A stretch of 64,000 bases of DNA from Bacteroidales bacterium (GCA_020860515.1 JAJBUG010000091.1:62001-126000), one strand, 5' to 3'; counted from the first letter of the stretch, positions 8,327 through 17,460 are shown. Program-made: numbers and translations. Notes: generated by a model not told the origin, from the sequence alone.

Positions 8327-9047
8327 ATTCTTGTGGGGGGAGGGCTGAGAGGATGGCAGCGCGCGATTCTTGCATCAGCTGGTTCACCTCGTGGCCATTC
8401 TCGCCGGGCAGGATGGGGCGGTGGATGGTGAGGGTGATGTGGCCCCAATGGGGGAGCTTGGCGGTGCGGGGCATCACATCGTAGGCTCCGTCGATGGTGA
8501 TGGGCACTACGGGAAGTCCAAACTCTACTGCAAGCATGTAGGCGCCTCGGCGGAACTTGCCCACTTTGCCTGTAAAGGAGCGCGACCCTTCGGGGAACAC
8601 CACCACCGACATCCCTGATGCTATCTGATGCTTGGCATCTTCCATGGTCTCACGCACGGCAGCGGGCGATGAGTTGTCAACATAAATCTGCCCCGAAACT
8701 CGGCAGCTCTTGCCTACCAAAGGTATCTTTTCAAGGCTTTTCTTCATCATCCAGCGGAATTGGTGATTGAGATATCCATAAATGGCAAAGATGTCGTAGG
8801 CGCCTTGATGGTTAGCCACGAACACGTAAGCCTTGCCTTTGCTGATGTTTTCACGCCCTTTCACCGTGACGCGCACAAAGGTCATGATACAGAATAGCTT
8901 TGCCCAAAGGCGTGGGATATAATATCCGCAACTGCGACCAAAGCCTAAGAAGCTCATAATGATAGTAAGCGTAGCTGTCAGGAATGTGGCTACCAGCAGG
9001 ATTGGCCAGTAGATAGTGAATTGGTAGATGCGGTAGAGAATTAGCAT
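8325..9047 (-). CDS. plsC: 1-acyl-sn-glycerol-3-phosphate acyltransferase
   Basis: This 240-residue membrane-associated enzyme adds the second acyl chain to lysophosphatidic acid to make phosphatidic acid. An N-terminal hydrophobic segment (about residues 10-45) is followed by the catalytic NHQGAYD (NHx4D) motif near residue 79 and the FPEGSRS motif, which binds glycerol phosphate, near residue 152. It may also act on other lysolipids, since Bacteroidetes carry several PlsC-like proteins. It is convergent with murF-alr and lies near a cardiolipin synthase gene on the same strand, so both serve phospholipid synthesis. Confidence 0.9.
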   Translation of the reverse strand: MLILYRIYQFTIYWPILLVATFLTATLTIIMSFLGFGRSCGYYIPRLWAKLFCIMTFVRVTVKGRENISKGKAYVFVANHQGAYDIFAIYGYLNHQFRWMMKKSLEKIPLVGKSCRVSGQIYVDNSSPAAVRETMEDAKHQIASGMSVVVFPEGSRSFTGKVGKFRRGAYMLAVEFGLPVVPITIDGAYDVMPRTAKLPHWGHITLTIHRPILPGENGHEVNQLMQESRAAILSALPPQE

Positions 9048-9060
9048 ATCGTGGTTGGGT

Positions 9061-9126
9061 TTTAAGTGTTAAGTGTTAAGTTTTAAGAAATAGTTTTAAG
9101 TGGTAAGTATTAAGTGTTAAGAAATA
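9061..9126. repeat. intergenic TTAAGTG-type heptamer repeats
   Basis: Imperfect tandem copies of a seven-base unit (TTAAGTG, with variants TTAAGTA and TTAAGTT) lie upstream of plsC and downstream of the cardiolipin synthase gene. The same unit recurs inside the T6SS operon at 44444-44513 and briefly at 13144-13162. Confidence 0.75.
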
Positions 9127-9185
9127 GATTAATCACAGTAACTCATTAACAATTAGAGCATTATCAATTATTCATTATTCATTAG

Positions 9186-10628
9186 TTAAAGAATTGGGCT
9201 TAGGAGCCTTATTATTGAGGCGGCGGCTTTTTGGGTTATGGGCCGCTTTTTCCATTCATTGAGCCTTACTCGGCGACTTTCTCTCAGGTCTTGCCGGAAT
9301 ACTTCATCCATCTGCTGGTTCACCTCACTCGAATAGATCTGCATATTGGCCTCGAAGTTGTGTTCAAAACTGCGAAAGTCGAAGTTGGTCGAGCCTATGC
9401 TTACCAACTCCTCATCCACAAGCACCATTTTGGCATGGAGCATGCCTCCATCGTAGAGATAGAGCTTTATGCCGGCCTTGAGGCACTCTACAAAATAGCT
9501 GCGGGTGGCATGGTCGAGCATAAGCGAATCGCTCTTGTTGGGTACCATCACCCTCACGTCAACGCCCGAAAGAGCCGCAGTCTGCAATGCGCGCAGCAAT
9601 CCCTCGGTAGGGAGGAAATAGGGAGTCTGAATATACACTCGCTTCTTGGCATTGGCAATTGCCTTGGTGAAAAGAAATTCCAAGTTAGTCCATTGTGAAG
9701 TTGGTCCCGAAGTAAGGAGCTGCAACCCAACACCTCCTGGCCTTTCCTCGATGGTAACCGAATCTTCAATCAGAGGTTGACCCATGAAGTTCCAATCTAC
9801 TGCAAATGAATATTGGAGTCCGCCTACAGCCGGGCCAGTAATGCGCAGGTGAGTGTCGCGCCACTTTTTGAACTGCTTGCCACCATCGATATATCGGTCC
9901 GCCACATTCATGCCGCCGATATAGCCAATCGCGCCGTCAATCACGCATATTTTGCGGTGGTTGCGCCAATTGATGCGAGTTCCGAAGGGCGGGAATACTA
10001 CCTTGAAAAATGGATAAGCAGCTACCCCCTCCTTCTTCAGCTTGCGGAAGAAGGAATCGCTGGTGCGAAACGAGCCCACATGGTCGTAAATCATCCTCAC
10101 GGTAACTCCGCGCTTTGCTGCGCGCACCAAGGCATCACTCACTTGCTTGCCTATGGTATCATTATGGAAGATGTAATATTGTATATTTATATAAGTGCGT
10201 GCATTATCCAGATCGCGAAGCAGATCCTTGAATTTATCCTGCCCATTTATATATACCTTGACCTTATTGTTAGGATAGAATATCGCGCCCGAGAGATTTT
10301 TAGCCAATTGGATTTGCTGCAATGATGAATTGTCGAGGCCGGTTTTCTTCAGATTAACCTTGCGATAGCTTTCCTGGCGCCGAAGCTTTCTACGATTTCG
10401 CCTCGATATCATGCGAGTATTGGTGATATTGCGCCCAAACACTATATACAGCACCAAACCCAGCACTGGCAGCAGAAGCAGCACAGTGACCCATGCAAGC
10501 GACTTCACGGGACTACGATTTTCCGACAAAATCACCACAATCGTGGCAATAATAGTGCCGAAATACAGCACCGTAAGGGCCACACTAATCCAGTGCATAT
10601 TGATGTATGTGCCTAAGGTTTCAATCAT
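9186..10628 (-). CDS. cls: cardiolipin synthase (phospholipase D family)
   Basis: This 480-residue inner-membrane enzyme joins phospholipids to make cardiolipin. Two N-terminal transmembrane helices (about residues 12-32 and 40-62) precede two phospholipase D HKD motifs: HRKICVIDGAIGYIGG near residue 223 and HAKMVLVDEELVSIGSTN near 400. Length and architecture fit bacterial ClsA-type enzymes. It is divergent from the GSCFA gene. Confidence 0.93.
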   Translation of the reverse strand: MIETLGTYINMHWISVALTVLYFGTIIATIVVILSENRSPVKSLAWVTVLLLLPVLGLVLYIVFGRNITNTRMISRRNRRKLRRQESYRKVNLKKTGLDNSSLQQIQLAKNLSGAIFYPNNKVKVYINGQDKFKDLLRDLDNARTYINIQYYIFHNDTIGKQVSDALVRAAKRGVTVRMIYDHVGSFRTSDSFFRKLKKEGVAAYPFFKVVFPPFGTRINWRNHRKICVIDGAIGYIGGMNVADRYIDGGKQFKKWRDTHLRITGPAVGGLQYSFAVDWNFMGQPLIEDSVTIEERPGGVGLQLLTSGPTSQWTNLEFLFTKAIANAKKRVYIQTPYFLPTEGLLRALQTAALSGVDVRVMVPNKSDSLMLDHATRSYFVECLKAGIKLYLYDGGMLHAKMVLVDEELVSIGSTNFDFRSFEHNFEANMQIYSSEVNQQMDEVFRQDLRESRRVRLNEWKKRPITQKAAASIIRLLSPIL

Positions 10629-10712
10629 AATGCAATTTTACAAAAAATTTGTGGTAATCACATATTATTTTGCCTTTATTAACGTTGATTATTCATCAAT
10701 CGAAGATTTATT

Positions 10713-11600
10713 ATGAAGTTTCGGACAGAAATCGAAATCCCCAAAAGCCCTTGGCAAATTACTCACGACGACCGCATCGTGATGCTGGGCTCATGCTTTA
10801 CCGACAACATAGGCGAACGCTTGGAGCGAGAAGGGTTTCAAGTGACCCACAATCCCATGGGTCCGCTTTACAATCCCAAGTCGATAGAGAATGTCATAGT
10901 GCGGGCTAAGCTTCATCAAACTTACGAAACGAATGATTTGTTAAAAGACCCGGCGGGCATCTGGCATTGCCTTGACTTTGCCACCCGTTACAGCAGTGCT
11001 GATCCCGATGAACTGCTTGATAATCTAAATGCCGACATTGCAGACCTGGGAGAAAAGCTAAGCCAAGCCACCGTCACAATATTCACACTGGGCACAGCCT
11101 GGTATTATAGTTACCGAGATGGTGAAAATTCACGGGTAGTAGGAAATTGTCACAAGCTCCCACCCTCGTGCTTCGATCGTGATTGCCTTACAGTATCCAA
11201 TGCCAGTTGTGCGCTCTGCAACATGGCATTGGGCACGTCGGAAAACAGCAGGATTCTTTTCACTGTAAGTCCTATACGCCATGTTGCCGATGGCCTCCAC
11301 GAAAACCAATTGAGCAAGGCTACCTTGCTGCTCGCAGTCAATCAAGCGGTAAATGATACAATCTTGAGCGATTACGTAGAAGAGGTGAATTATTTTCCTG
11401 CCTATGAAATCATGATCGACGACCTGCGCGATTACCGATTCTATGCAGCCGACATGAAGCATCCCAGCGATGTTGCCATTGATTATATCTATGAAAAGTT
11501 CGCCGACACCTATTTCTCAGTAGCCACCAAAGAAGAAGCTCGCAAGCGCCTGGCCCTATGGAAACGCGCCAACCACAGACAAATTACAAATTACAAATGA
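10713..11600 (+). CDS. GSCFA domain-containing protein
   Basis: This 295-residue protein begins with the family-defining MLGSCFTDNIGERL near residue 26 and NPMGPLYNP after it. GSCFA proteins are SGNH/GDSL-hydrolase-like and are assumed to be esterases or hydrolases of unknown substrate; the serine in GSCF is the likely nucleophile, and SPIRHVADGLHENQLSK carries the later catalytic-region histidines. No signal peptide is seen, so it is probably cytoplasmic. The 3' end runs into low-complexity ACAAATT repeats that provide its last codons, which suggests the C-terminus was altered by repeat insertion. Confidence 0.85.
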   Translation: MKFRTEIEIPKSPWQITHDDRIVMLGSCFTDNIGERLEREGFQVTHNPMGPLYNPKSIENVIVRAKLHQTYETNDLLKDPAGIWHCLDFATRYSSADPDELLDNLNADIADLGEKLSQATVTIFTLGTAWYYSYRDGENSRVVGNCHKLPPSCFDRDCLTVSNASCALCNMALGTSENSRILFTVSPIRHVADGLHENQLSKATLLLAVNQAVNDTILSDYVEEVNYFPAYEIMIDDLRDYRFYAADMKHPSDVAIDYIYEKFADTYFSVATKEEARKRLALWKRANHRQITNYK

Positions 11601-11652
11601 CAAATTACAAATCAAAGCATTTGTCACTTGTAATTTGCAACTTGTCACTAAA
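11578..11652. repeat. ACAAATT/ACAAATG repeats with partial inverted copy
   Basis: Short tandem units (AAATTACAAATTACAAATG) run through the end of the GSCFA gene, followed by a partial inverted counterpart (ACTTGTAATTTGCAACTTG). Similar word-like repeats occur at 19712-19786 with different sequence. Confidence 0.55.
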
Positions 11653-11660
11653 AAATAATA

Positions 11661-11689
11661 GCCTGTGCGCCCCATTTGGGCGGCAGGCT
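11661..11689 (-). terminator. terminator of the thioredoxin-like gene
   Basis: The stem GCCTG-GCGCCC pairs with GGGCG-CAGGC (one mismatch each side) around a short loop. Read on the minus strand it is followed by TATTATTTTTT, which fits termination of the gene at 11702-12199. Confidence 0.65.
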
Positions 11690-11701
11690 GTTGCGGTAGG
11701 A

Positions 11702-12199
11702 TCACTCCAAGGTGTGCAGGAGCGATGATAAGTCGGATGTCGATGGGTTGATGGCAGCTATTCGTCCGTCCGGACCTATAAGCATTGTGCCGTAACCCTG
11801 GGCAAGCTGATAATCACTGATAATGCGATCGGCAGCGGAGCCCGAAACATTGAATTGCGTTGCCTTGTCCAAGCCGTCGAGGCGGGTGATTTCGTGGAAG
11901 AGCGCTGGCTCTTGGTCGAAGTTTACACCTACGTGGTGGATTTTGGCATCATGGCAGTCATTCACCCAGGCGGAGTAGGCATTGCATTGTACACGGCTTG
12001 CAGCATCAGAGCTTGACCAAAATGACAATAACACATAATCTCCGCGCATTAGGCTGAGGGCAGTGCTCTGGCTATCACTTGTGAGATTAAGCTCCGGAGC
12101 TACTGACCCAGGGGCGAGCGCAGCTTCGCCGCGGCTCAAACCCGATGTTGCAATCAACATTACTGCCATTAGCGCAATCGTGAAAATTGTTTTCTTCAT
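11702..12199 (-). CDS. exported thioredoxin-fold protein lacking the CxxC pair
   Basis: This 165-residue protein has a signal peptide (first about 26 residues, cut after SRGEA) and a TlpA/AhpC-like thioredoxin fold: APGSVAPELNL, then YVLLSFWSSSDAASR, where redoxins usually have W-C-x-x-C. Here the position reads WSSSD, and the only nearby cysteine is in VQCNAYS. The conserved cis-Pro region is replaced by GYGTMLIGPDGRI. A classical disulfide exchange role is therefore unlikely; a binding or structural role is possible. It has its own terminator and no operon partner. Confidence 0.75.
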   Translation of the reverse strand: MKKTIFTIALMAVMLIATSGLSRGEAALAPGSVAPELNLTSDSQSTALSLMRGDYVLLSFWSSSDAASRVQCNAYSAWVNDCHDAKIHHVGVNFDQEPALFHEITRLDGLDKATQFNVSGSAADRIISDYQLAQGYGTMLIGPDGRIAAINPSTSDLSSLLHTLE

Positions 12200-12356
12200 T
12201 GCGTAAAGGTTATGTTTAACACTAAGGCTTCACATCGATAGGCATCACACCGGTGACGTGCAGCCCTGCCGATTTTCGGCATGTACCGCCCACTCTTGAG
12301 CGGCTTGCAGCAATAAATTTCACTGCAAAGTTACGAATTTTTAAGGTTTTAACCAA

Positions 12357-12415
12357 AATCAGGGGTTTTCGAGCCTCGACACCGACTGGTCAGAAATCCG
12401 AAAACCCCTCTGATT
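12357..12415 (-). terminator. inverted repeat upstream of the thioredoxin-like gene
   Basis: GGGGTTTTCG (12362-12371) pairs with CGAAAACCCC (12399-12408), and flanking AATCA/TGATT extends the stem past a small bulge; the loop is 27 bases. It lies after the stop-free leader region between two minus-strand genes, so it may end transcription of the DUF4136 gene (its stop is at 12463). No long T tract follows. Confidence 0.4.
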
Positions 12416-12462
12416 AGTATTGTTTTAGCAAAATATGCTAATGTTGCAATTTCGTTGCAAAA

Positions 12463-13116
12463 TCACTGTTTGTACTGCGGCAACTTAGCTACAGGGAACT
12501 TGCTGAAGAGCGTAGCCACTGCCTCGGTAATGCCCTTGAGGTCGCGAAACTGTGTGTCGCCGTTGTCCAAGATAGTGCTTACGCTGGCCGAATACAGCGG
12601 TGTCTGAGTGGCAATGTTGACCAAATCCATCGTCAGCACACCCTCGCGATAAATTCCCGTGATTACCTGAGCATTGCTATAATAGGAAGCGGGATAGTAG
12701 GTCGGAGGCATCATATACCAAGGACCCACGCCATTATACCAGGGACCGGGAGCCCAAGGATTAGGACCAGGACCGGGGCCAGGGCCAATTGGAGGCTGAG
12801 GCATAGCCTGATACAGAGGTTCGGTGGCAATCTCCTTTTTTACCGTTAAGGCCAGGTTGACAAGTAAATCTGAATTTGGATTCTCGGTGAATCCGCGCTG
12901 CACCATTTGCTCGCGAATTGCGGCTGCAATGTTGTAATATGTGACCATAGTCATGCCCGGAGGCAGTTTGCCCTCATCGGGGGTCACGATCCTAAACGTG
13001 TGGTACTGGGCCAAGTCAGCGTTGTTGTACACTGTGCTGTTGACCAGCGAATACTGGCTGCATCCAGTCAGTGTCATCACTGCTAACAAAATTAATAGGC
13101 CATACAATTTTCTCAT
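12463..13116 (-). CDS. DUF4136 family lipoprotein
   Basis: This 217-residue protein has a lipoprotein signal (LTGC, cysteine at residue 19), so it is membrane-anchored in the periplasm or outer membrane. The mature part matches the DUF4136 pattern: YHTFRIVTPDEG, AAAIREQMVQRGF and SDLLVNLALTVKK, with VLTMDLVNI near the end. Between residues about 105 and 150 there is a Pro/Gly/Trp/Tyr-rich insert (PPIGPGPGPGPNP and beyond), a likely flexible spacer. The function of DUF4136 proteins is unknown. Confidence 0.82.
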   Translation of the reverse strand: MRKLYGLLILLAVMTLTGCSQYSLVNSTVYNNADLAQYHTFRIVTPDEGKLPPGMTMVTYYNIAAAIREQMVQRGFTENPNSDLLVNLALTVKKEIATEPLYQAMPQPPIGPGPGPGPNPWAPGPWYNGVGPWYMMPPTYYPASYYSNAQVITGIYREGVLTMDLVNIATQTPLYSASVSTILDNGDTQFRDLKGITEAVATLFSKFPVAKLPQYKQ

Positions 13117-13146
13117 AATTAAATAATTTAAAGGTTTGTCTTGGTT

Positions 13147-13899
13147 TTAAGTATTAAGTATTAGCACCACCGGTGCGTGGTCGCTGCCCTTGATTTTGGT
13201 CAGGATTTCAGCTCCGGCCACGCGGTCGGCAATGCGGTTGGATACCAAGAAATAGTCGATGCGCCAGCCATCATTGCGCTTGCGGGCAAAATTCTGATAG
13301 CTCCACCAGCTGTAAATGCCAGTGGCATCGGGATGAAGATGGCGGAATGTATCGGTAAAGCCAGCATTGATGAGCCGCTCGAAGCAAAGGCGCTCCTGAT
13401 CGCTAAATCCTGCGGTGCCACGGGCCTCATCGGGGTATTTGAGGTCTATGTCATGGCGCGCCACATTGAAGTCGCCGCAGATTATCACGGGTTTCTTGCT
13501 GTCGAGTTTCTTCATATATGCCAGGAAAGCATCATCCCACTGCTGGCGGAAAGCCGATCGAGCCAGTTCAGCCTGGATATTCGGAGTATAAACTGTGACC
13601 AAATAGAAGTCGTCGAATTCCAAGGCTACCGACCTGCCCTCCTTGAAATCCTGGCCATCGAGCGTGTAACTCTCAGCCAAGGGCTGAGGACGGCAGAAAA
13701 TGGCAGTGCCTGAATATCCCTTGCGCTCGGCATAGTTCCAATAGGAAGTGTAGCCGGGGAAGCTCAGGTCAATTTGCCCGGCCTGCACCTTGGTCTCTTG
13801 CACACAAAAGAAATCGGCGTCAATATCGGCAAATATCTGCTTGAAATCTTTTGTAACGGCTGCTCGTATGCCATTTACATTCCATGAAACGAACTTCAT
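13147..13899 (-). CDS. xth: exodeoxyribonuclease III
   Basis: This AP endonuclease and 3'-5' exonuclease acts in base-excision repair. I place the start at the Met of MKFVSWNVNGIRAA (13899), which is the canonical family start; four residues of the longer frame precede it. Motifs: QETKVQ with the metal-binding Glu, GDFNVA, RRNDGWRIDYFLVS-like region (RNDGWRIDYFLVS) and GSDHAPV with the catalytic Asp-His. Its 250-residue length is normal. The 3' end overlaps a short TTAAGTA repeat. Confidence 0.93.
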   Translation of the reverse strand: MKFVSWNVNGIRAAVTKDFKQIFADIDADFFCVQETKVQAGQIDLSFPGYTSYWNYAERKGYSGTAIFCRPQPLAESYTLDGQDFKEGRSVALEFDDFYLVTVYTPNIQAELARSAFRQQWDDAFLAYMKKLDSKKPVIICGDFNVARHDIDLKYPDEARGTAGFSDQERLCFERLINAGFTDTFRHLHPDATGIYSWWSYQNFARKRNDGWRIDYFLVSNRIADRVAGAEILTKIKGSDHAPVVLILNT

Positions 13900-14044
13900 A
13901 ATTCTCCTCACATTTAATAAATGAAATATTCAAATTTAAAACAAGCCGCAAATAAAAATGTTTATTTTGGCACATTTCGGTCAATAAATGTGCAATTAAT
14001 TTGTCATTTACGCCACAAAACTTTTCTAATTCGGAATTTTTTAC

Positions 14045-14052
14045 TAATTTTG
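14045..14052 (+). promoter_or_regulatory. -7 box for the FadL-type gene
   Basis: TAATTTTG lies 35 bases before the start at 14087. No good TTG is seen at the -33 spacing. Confidence 0.5.
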
Positions 14053-14086
14053 CACCGATTTTATTCACGATCTATATAAAGAGACA

Positions 14087-15490
14087 ATGAAGAAAACCCT
14101 AATTTTAGCGCTAACCTCAGCGATGAGCATTGGCGCCATGGCCGAAGGATACCAAGTGAATTCCTTCAGCGCCAAGCAAAACGGCATGGGCCACGTAGGC
14201 GTGGCAATGAAGCTCGGAGCCGAAAGTCAGATTTTCAATCCCGCAGCTGTGACTTTCATGAACAAGACAATGGAAATCTCTGGATCAATCAGCGGCATTT
14301 CCTCAGAGTGCACAGCAACCACTGCCAATGGCACCAAGTACACAACAAGCAACCCCGTATCCACTCCTCTCAACATATCCTCAGCTTTCCGCATCTACGA
14401 CAATCTGTATGCAGGCGTAACCCTCTATACCCCCTATGGGTCGGGCATCGATTGGGGTCGCAACTGGCCCGGGGCAGCTCTCAACCAATCGGTAAAGCTG
14501 CAAGTGTTCACCGTACAGCCCACTTTCTCGTGGAAGATTCTCCCCAACTTCTCAATTGGTGCTGGCTTTATGCTGGCATGGGGAAATGTTGACCTCAACA
14601 AGGGCCTTGTATCGGCTTCTTCTTTCGACACTCTGCTTGGTGCTCTTGGCACAATCCAAGGTGTCAGTTATACCCCTTATGGCGATGTATCGCCTGCCTA
14701 CGCCAATCTGAAAGGTTCATCGGAACTGGCTGCTGGCTTCAACGTAGGTGCAATGTGGGATATCAACGACCAATGGACCCTGGGCGCCAGCTACCGCTCG
14801 AAAATGACCATGCATGTAAAGGCTGGTGACGTAACAGTGGGATATGCCAACGACCAAGCTCGCTTGGTGCTGGAGGAGCAATTGCAGAACCTCAACTACA
14901 CCAACTTTGAGGCTAAAATGCCCTGTCCCTCGGTGCTGACCGTAGGCGTAAGCTACAAACCCATCAAGAATCTGATTCTTGCCTTCGATGCGCAGCTCAA
15001 CGGCTGGGGCACCTACGAGTACCTCGACATCAATTTCAAGGATCAGTCACAATTCGACCAGCATCTTAAGAAAGATTATCACAATGCGATGACTTATCAC
15101 CTTGGTGCCCAATATGGCCTTACCCAGCGCTTTGACCTGCGCTGCGGCTTGATGATCGATACTAATCCCTGCAACAAAGACTATTACAATCCCGAAACTC
15201 CTGGTACCACCAAGATCGAACCAACCGTCGGCCTCTCGTTCCGCCCAGTTAATGGATTGTCAATTGACCTGTCGCTGATGTATGTTTATGGCTGCAAGGT
15301 TAAAGCCAAGGGCCAATACGACGACTTCATCGCACCGATTTACAATTCTACGATGCAAACCTATGCTAATGCGATGGCACAATACGGCGTCACAGTGGAT
15401 TACACGCCCCTGCCCACCACTGGCACCTTCGCTGCTGATTACAAGCTTCACGCTCTGATTCCAGCAATCGGCATCAGCTACAGCTTCTAA
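14087..15490 (+). CDS. FadL/OmpP1-family outer membrane transporter
   Basis: This 467-residue outer membrane beta-barrel has a signal peptide (MKKTLILALTSAMSIGAMA) and a FadL-type N-terminal plug (VNSFSAKQNGMGHVGVAM, then SQIFNPAAVTFM, the NPA motif). The family imports hydrophobic compounds such as long-chain fatty acids. The last residue is Phe (ISYSF), typical of barrel insertion signals. It stands alone, convergent with tatD across a nested palindrome. The substrate here is not known. Confidence 0.9.
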   Translation: MKKTLILALTSAMSIGAMAEGYQVNSFSAKQNGMGHVGVAMKLGAESQIFNPAAVTFMNKTMEISGSISGISSECTATTANGTKYTTSNPVSTPLNISSAFRIYDNLYAGVTLYTPYGSGIDWGRNWPGAALNQSVKLQVFTVQPTFSWKILPNFSIGAGFMLAWGNVDLNKGLVSASSFDTLLGALGTIQGVSYTPYGDVSPAYANLKGSSELAAGFNVGAMWDINDQWTLGASYRSKMTMHVKAGDVTVGYANDQARLVLEEQLQNLNYTNFEAKMPCPSVLTVGVSYKPIKNLILAFDAQLNGWGTYEYLDINFKDQSQFDQHLKKDYHNAMTYHLGAQYGLTQRFDLRCGLMIDTNPCNKDYYNPETPGTTKIEPTVGLSFRPVNGLSIDLSLMYVYGCKVKAKGQYDDFIAPIYNSTMQTYANAMAQYGVTVDYTPLPTTGTFAADYKLHALIPAIGISYSF

Positions 15491-15534
15491 TCGTACAAAA
15501 TTTCATAAAAAGGTTGTATTGCAGCTTTAGAGAT

Positions 15535-15716
15535 TGTGTCACAATGCAACCTCCATAACGGAATCCCGTAGGGATTCTTCCCAATAGTTAACGGAAAGTC
15601 CTCACAAACCACCAAATCGGCGCCAAAGGCGCCGATTTGGTGGTAAAAAGGGAAATCTTTCTGACTATTAGGAAGAATCCCTACGGGATTCCGTAGCCAC
15701 GGTGCATTATGACACA
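15535..15716. repeat. large nested inverted repeat
   Basis: The outer arms are 24 perfect bases: 15558-15581 and its reverse complement ending at 15694. Each contains its own small palindrome (GAATCCC-GTA-GGGATTC). The arms extend to TGTGTCACAATGCA (15535-15548), matched at 15703-15716 with one mismatch. In the centre is a perfect 17-base hairpin, 15608-15624 with 15628-15644. It fills the gap between convergent genes and may be a mobile REP/MITE-like unit also used as a terminator. Confidence 0.8.
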
Positions 15717-15742
15717 CCCTCTTACTTTATGACTAATCCTCT

Positions 15743-16507
15743 TTATATTTTGAAGAAATTCTTGGCATTTTGGGTAGTGGCAACATCGAGAGCTTCATAG
15801 GAAATGCAAAGGTGATTGGCAATATGCTTTGCTGTGTCTGTCAAAAACGCGCTTTCGTTGCGCTTGCCACGATGCGGCACAGGGGCCAAATATGGTGCAT
15901 CGGTCTCCAAAAGCAGACGGTCGAGGCCGATTTCTGGCAGCACATCACGCACCTTGCAGTTCTTGAAGGTGACAATGCCATTGATGCCAAAATAATAATC
16001 CCCTACTCGCCGAATCCGATTCACATCATCGGCATTACCACCAAAACTATGGAATACAGCCGGTACACCAGGGTGACTTGAAAGCACTTCAAGAGCTTGT
16101 TCCAATCCATCGCGACAATGGATTATCACGGGCAACCCTAAGGCCGAAGCCTTTGAAACTTGAATGTCAAAGGCCTTCATTTGTTCTGCCTCGAATGTCT
16201 TGTCCCAATAGAGATCAATGCCTACCTCGCCAACAGCCACATATCCTCCGTCATCGAGCAAATCGAGGTGAAAATCCAGCTCTTCCTGCCAATTTTCTTT
16301 TACCTCAGTGGGATGGAGGCCCATAGCCATGCTGATATGGTCGGTAAATTTGGCTGCCAAGGATTGCATTGGCTCTACCGAAGACCTGTCAACATTTGGG
16401 AAAATCATCCTGTCAACACCAGCAGCGATGGCTCGCACCACCGCTGCTTCACCACCACCATCGCTGGCAAACTCGGGCAAATATAGATGCGTATGAGTAT
16501 CTATCAT
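15743..16507 (-). CDS. tatD: TatD-family metal-dependent DNase
   Basis: This 254-residue TIM-barrel hydrolase has the metal-binding H-x-H at residues 4-6 (DTHTHLY), the catalytic region glutamate (AVGEVGIDLYWD), IIHCRDG, VFHSFGG and the late LLLETDAPYLAP. TatD proteins are 3'-5' DNA/RNA exonucleases with a proposed role in DNA repair and degradation. It overlaps the prenyl synthase gene by four bases (ATGA type on the minus strand), so the two are translationally coupled. Confidence 0.92.
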   Translation of the reverse strand: MIDTHTHLYLPEFASDGGGEAAVVRAIAAGVDRMIFPNVDRSSVEPMQSLAAKFTDHISMAMGLHPTEVKENWQEELDFHLDLLDDGGYVAVGEVGIDLYWDKTFEAEQMKAFDIQVSKASALGLPVIIHCRDGLEQALEVLSSHPGVPAVFHSFGGNADDVNRIRRVGDYYFGINGIVTFKNCKVRDVLPEIGLDRLLLETDAPYLAPVPHRGKRNESAFLTDTAKHIANHLCISYEALDVATTQNAKNFFKI

Positions 16508-17460
16508 TTATTCCTGTGCAGCAGGTTGTGAGCAAAATCGGTGAGCCATTGCTTGCCAGCCTCGGAAATGGAGGTTTCGTTGAGATAGGCTATGGCATCG
16601 TCGGTGTACTTGCTGATCAGTCGATCGCCATATTCGCGAAGCTTCAAGTTATCATACACTGCGGTCACAGCTTCGATTTTCTCCTTGCCGTCCAACTTGC
16701 GTGCATTTTCAAAAGCCGAATCCTTATCCTGGTCCTGAGCTATGATATAGAGCCAAGTCTTCTTGTCATTCAGTATGTCGCCACCGATTTCCTTGCCAAA
16801 TGTCTTAGGGTCGCCATATACATCGAGATAATCATCCATCATCTGGAATGCGATTCCCAGCGAGGTGCCGAAGTTGAAGATAGCCTCAATCTCGTCGGGC
16901 TGAGCTCCAGCTATCAACGCTCCGATTGAGCAGGGATAAGCAATTAGCGCCGAAGTCTTGGCTATGATCATGCTGATGTATTCGTTGAAGCTCACGCGCT
17001 GAGCCAGTTCAAAGTCAGCATCCATCTGCTGCCCCTCGTAAACCTTCATGGTCATCACTCCGAAGCGGTCGATTACCTCGGGCAAGAACATTGGAGGGCA
17101 GCCCGACACGCACTTGTAGGCCATGCTCACCATAGCATCGCCCGAGAGTATGGCTGTGTTCAAGTCCCAACGGCGGAACACTGTCTCGCGTCCACGGCGC
17201 ATGTCGGCATGATCCATCACATCATCATGGACCAAGGTGAAATTATGGAATAGCTCCACGCCCACTGCTGGCCAGATGCATTGGTCGATCTCACCGCCGA
17301 AGGCGTCATTCACTGCCAATAGCAATACAGGGCGCAGCCTCTTGCCGCCGCCCTCCATTGTATATTTTATTGGTTCGTAAAGGCCAGGCAGCCAGGCGGG
17401 ATATTCAATCTCGCCCAGTGCCCGGTTTACGATATCAAGATATTGCTGAGAGGTTAGCAT
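16504..17460 (-). CDS. polyprenyl diphosphate synthase
   Basis: This 318-residue trans-prenyltransferase extends isoprenoid chains from isopentenyl diphosphate. Signature motifs: GGGKRLRPVLLL, the first aspartate-rich LVHDDVMDHADMRRG, and the second MMDDYLDVYGD. Product length (farnesyl, geranylgeranyl or longer) cannot be read safely. The downstream partner is the tatD-like gene; the upstream galM-like gene overlaps by seven bases, giving a galM-prenyl synthase-tatD unit. Confidence 0.9.
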   Translation of the reverse strand: MLTSQQYLDIVNRALGEIEYPAWLPGLYEPIKYTMEGGGKRLRPVLLLAVNDAFGGEIDQCIWPAVGVELFHNFTLVHDDVMDHADMRRGRETVFRRWDLNTAILSGDAMVSMAYKCVSGCPPMFLPEVIDRFGVMTMKVYEGQQMDADFELAQRVSFNEYISMIIAKTSALIAYPCSIGALIAGAQPDEIEAIFNFGTSLGIAFQMMDDYLDVYGDPKTFGKEIGGDILNDKKTWLYIIAQDQDKDSAFENARKLDGKEKIEAVTAVYDNLKLREYGDRLISKYTDDAIAYLNETSISEAGKQWLTDFAHNLLHRNK

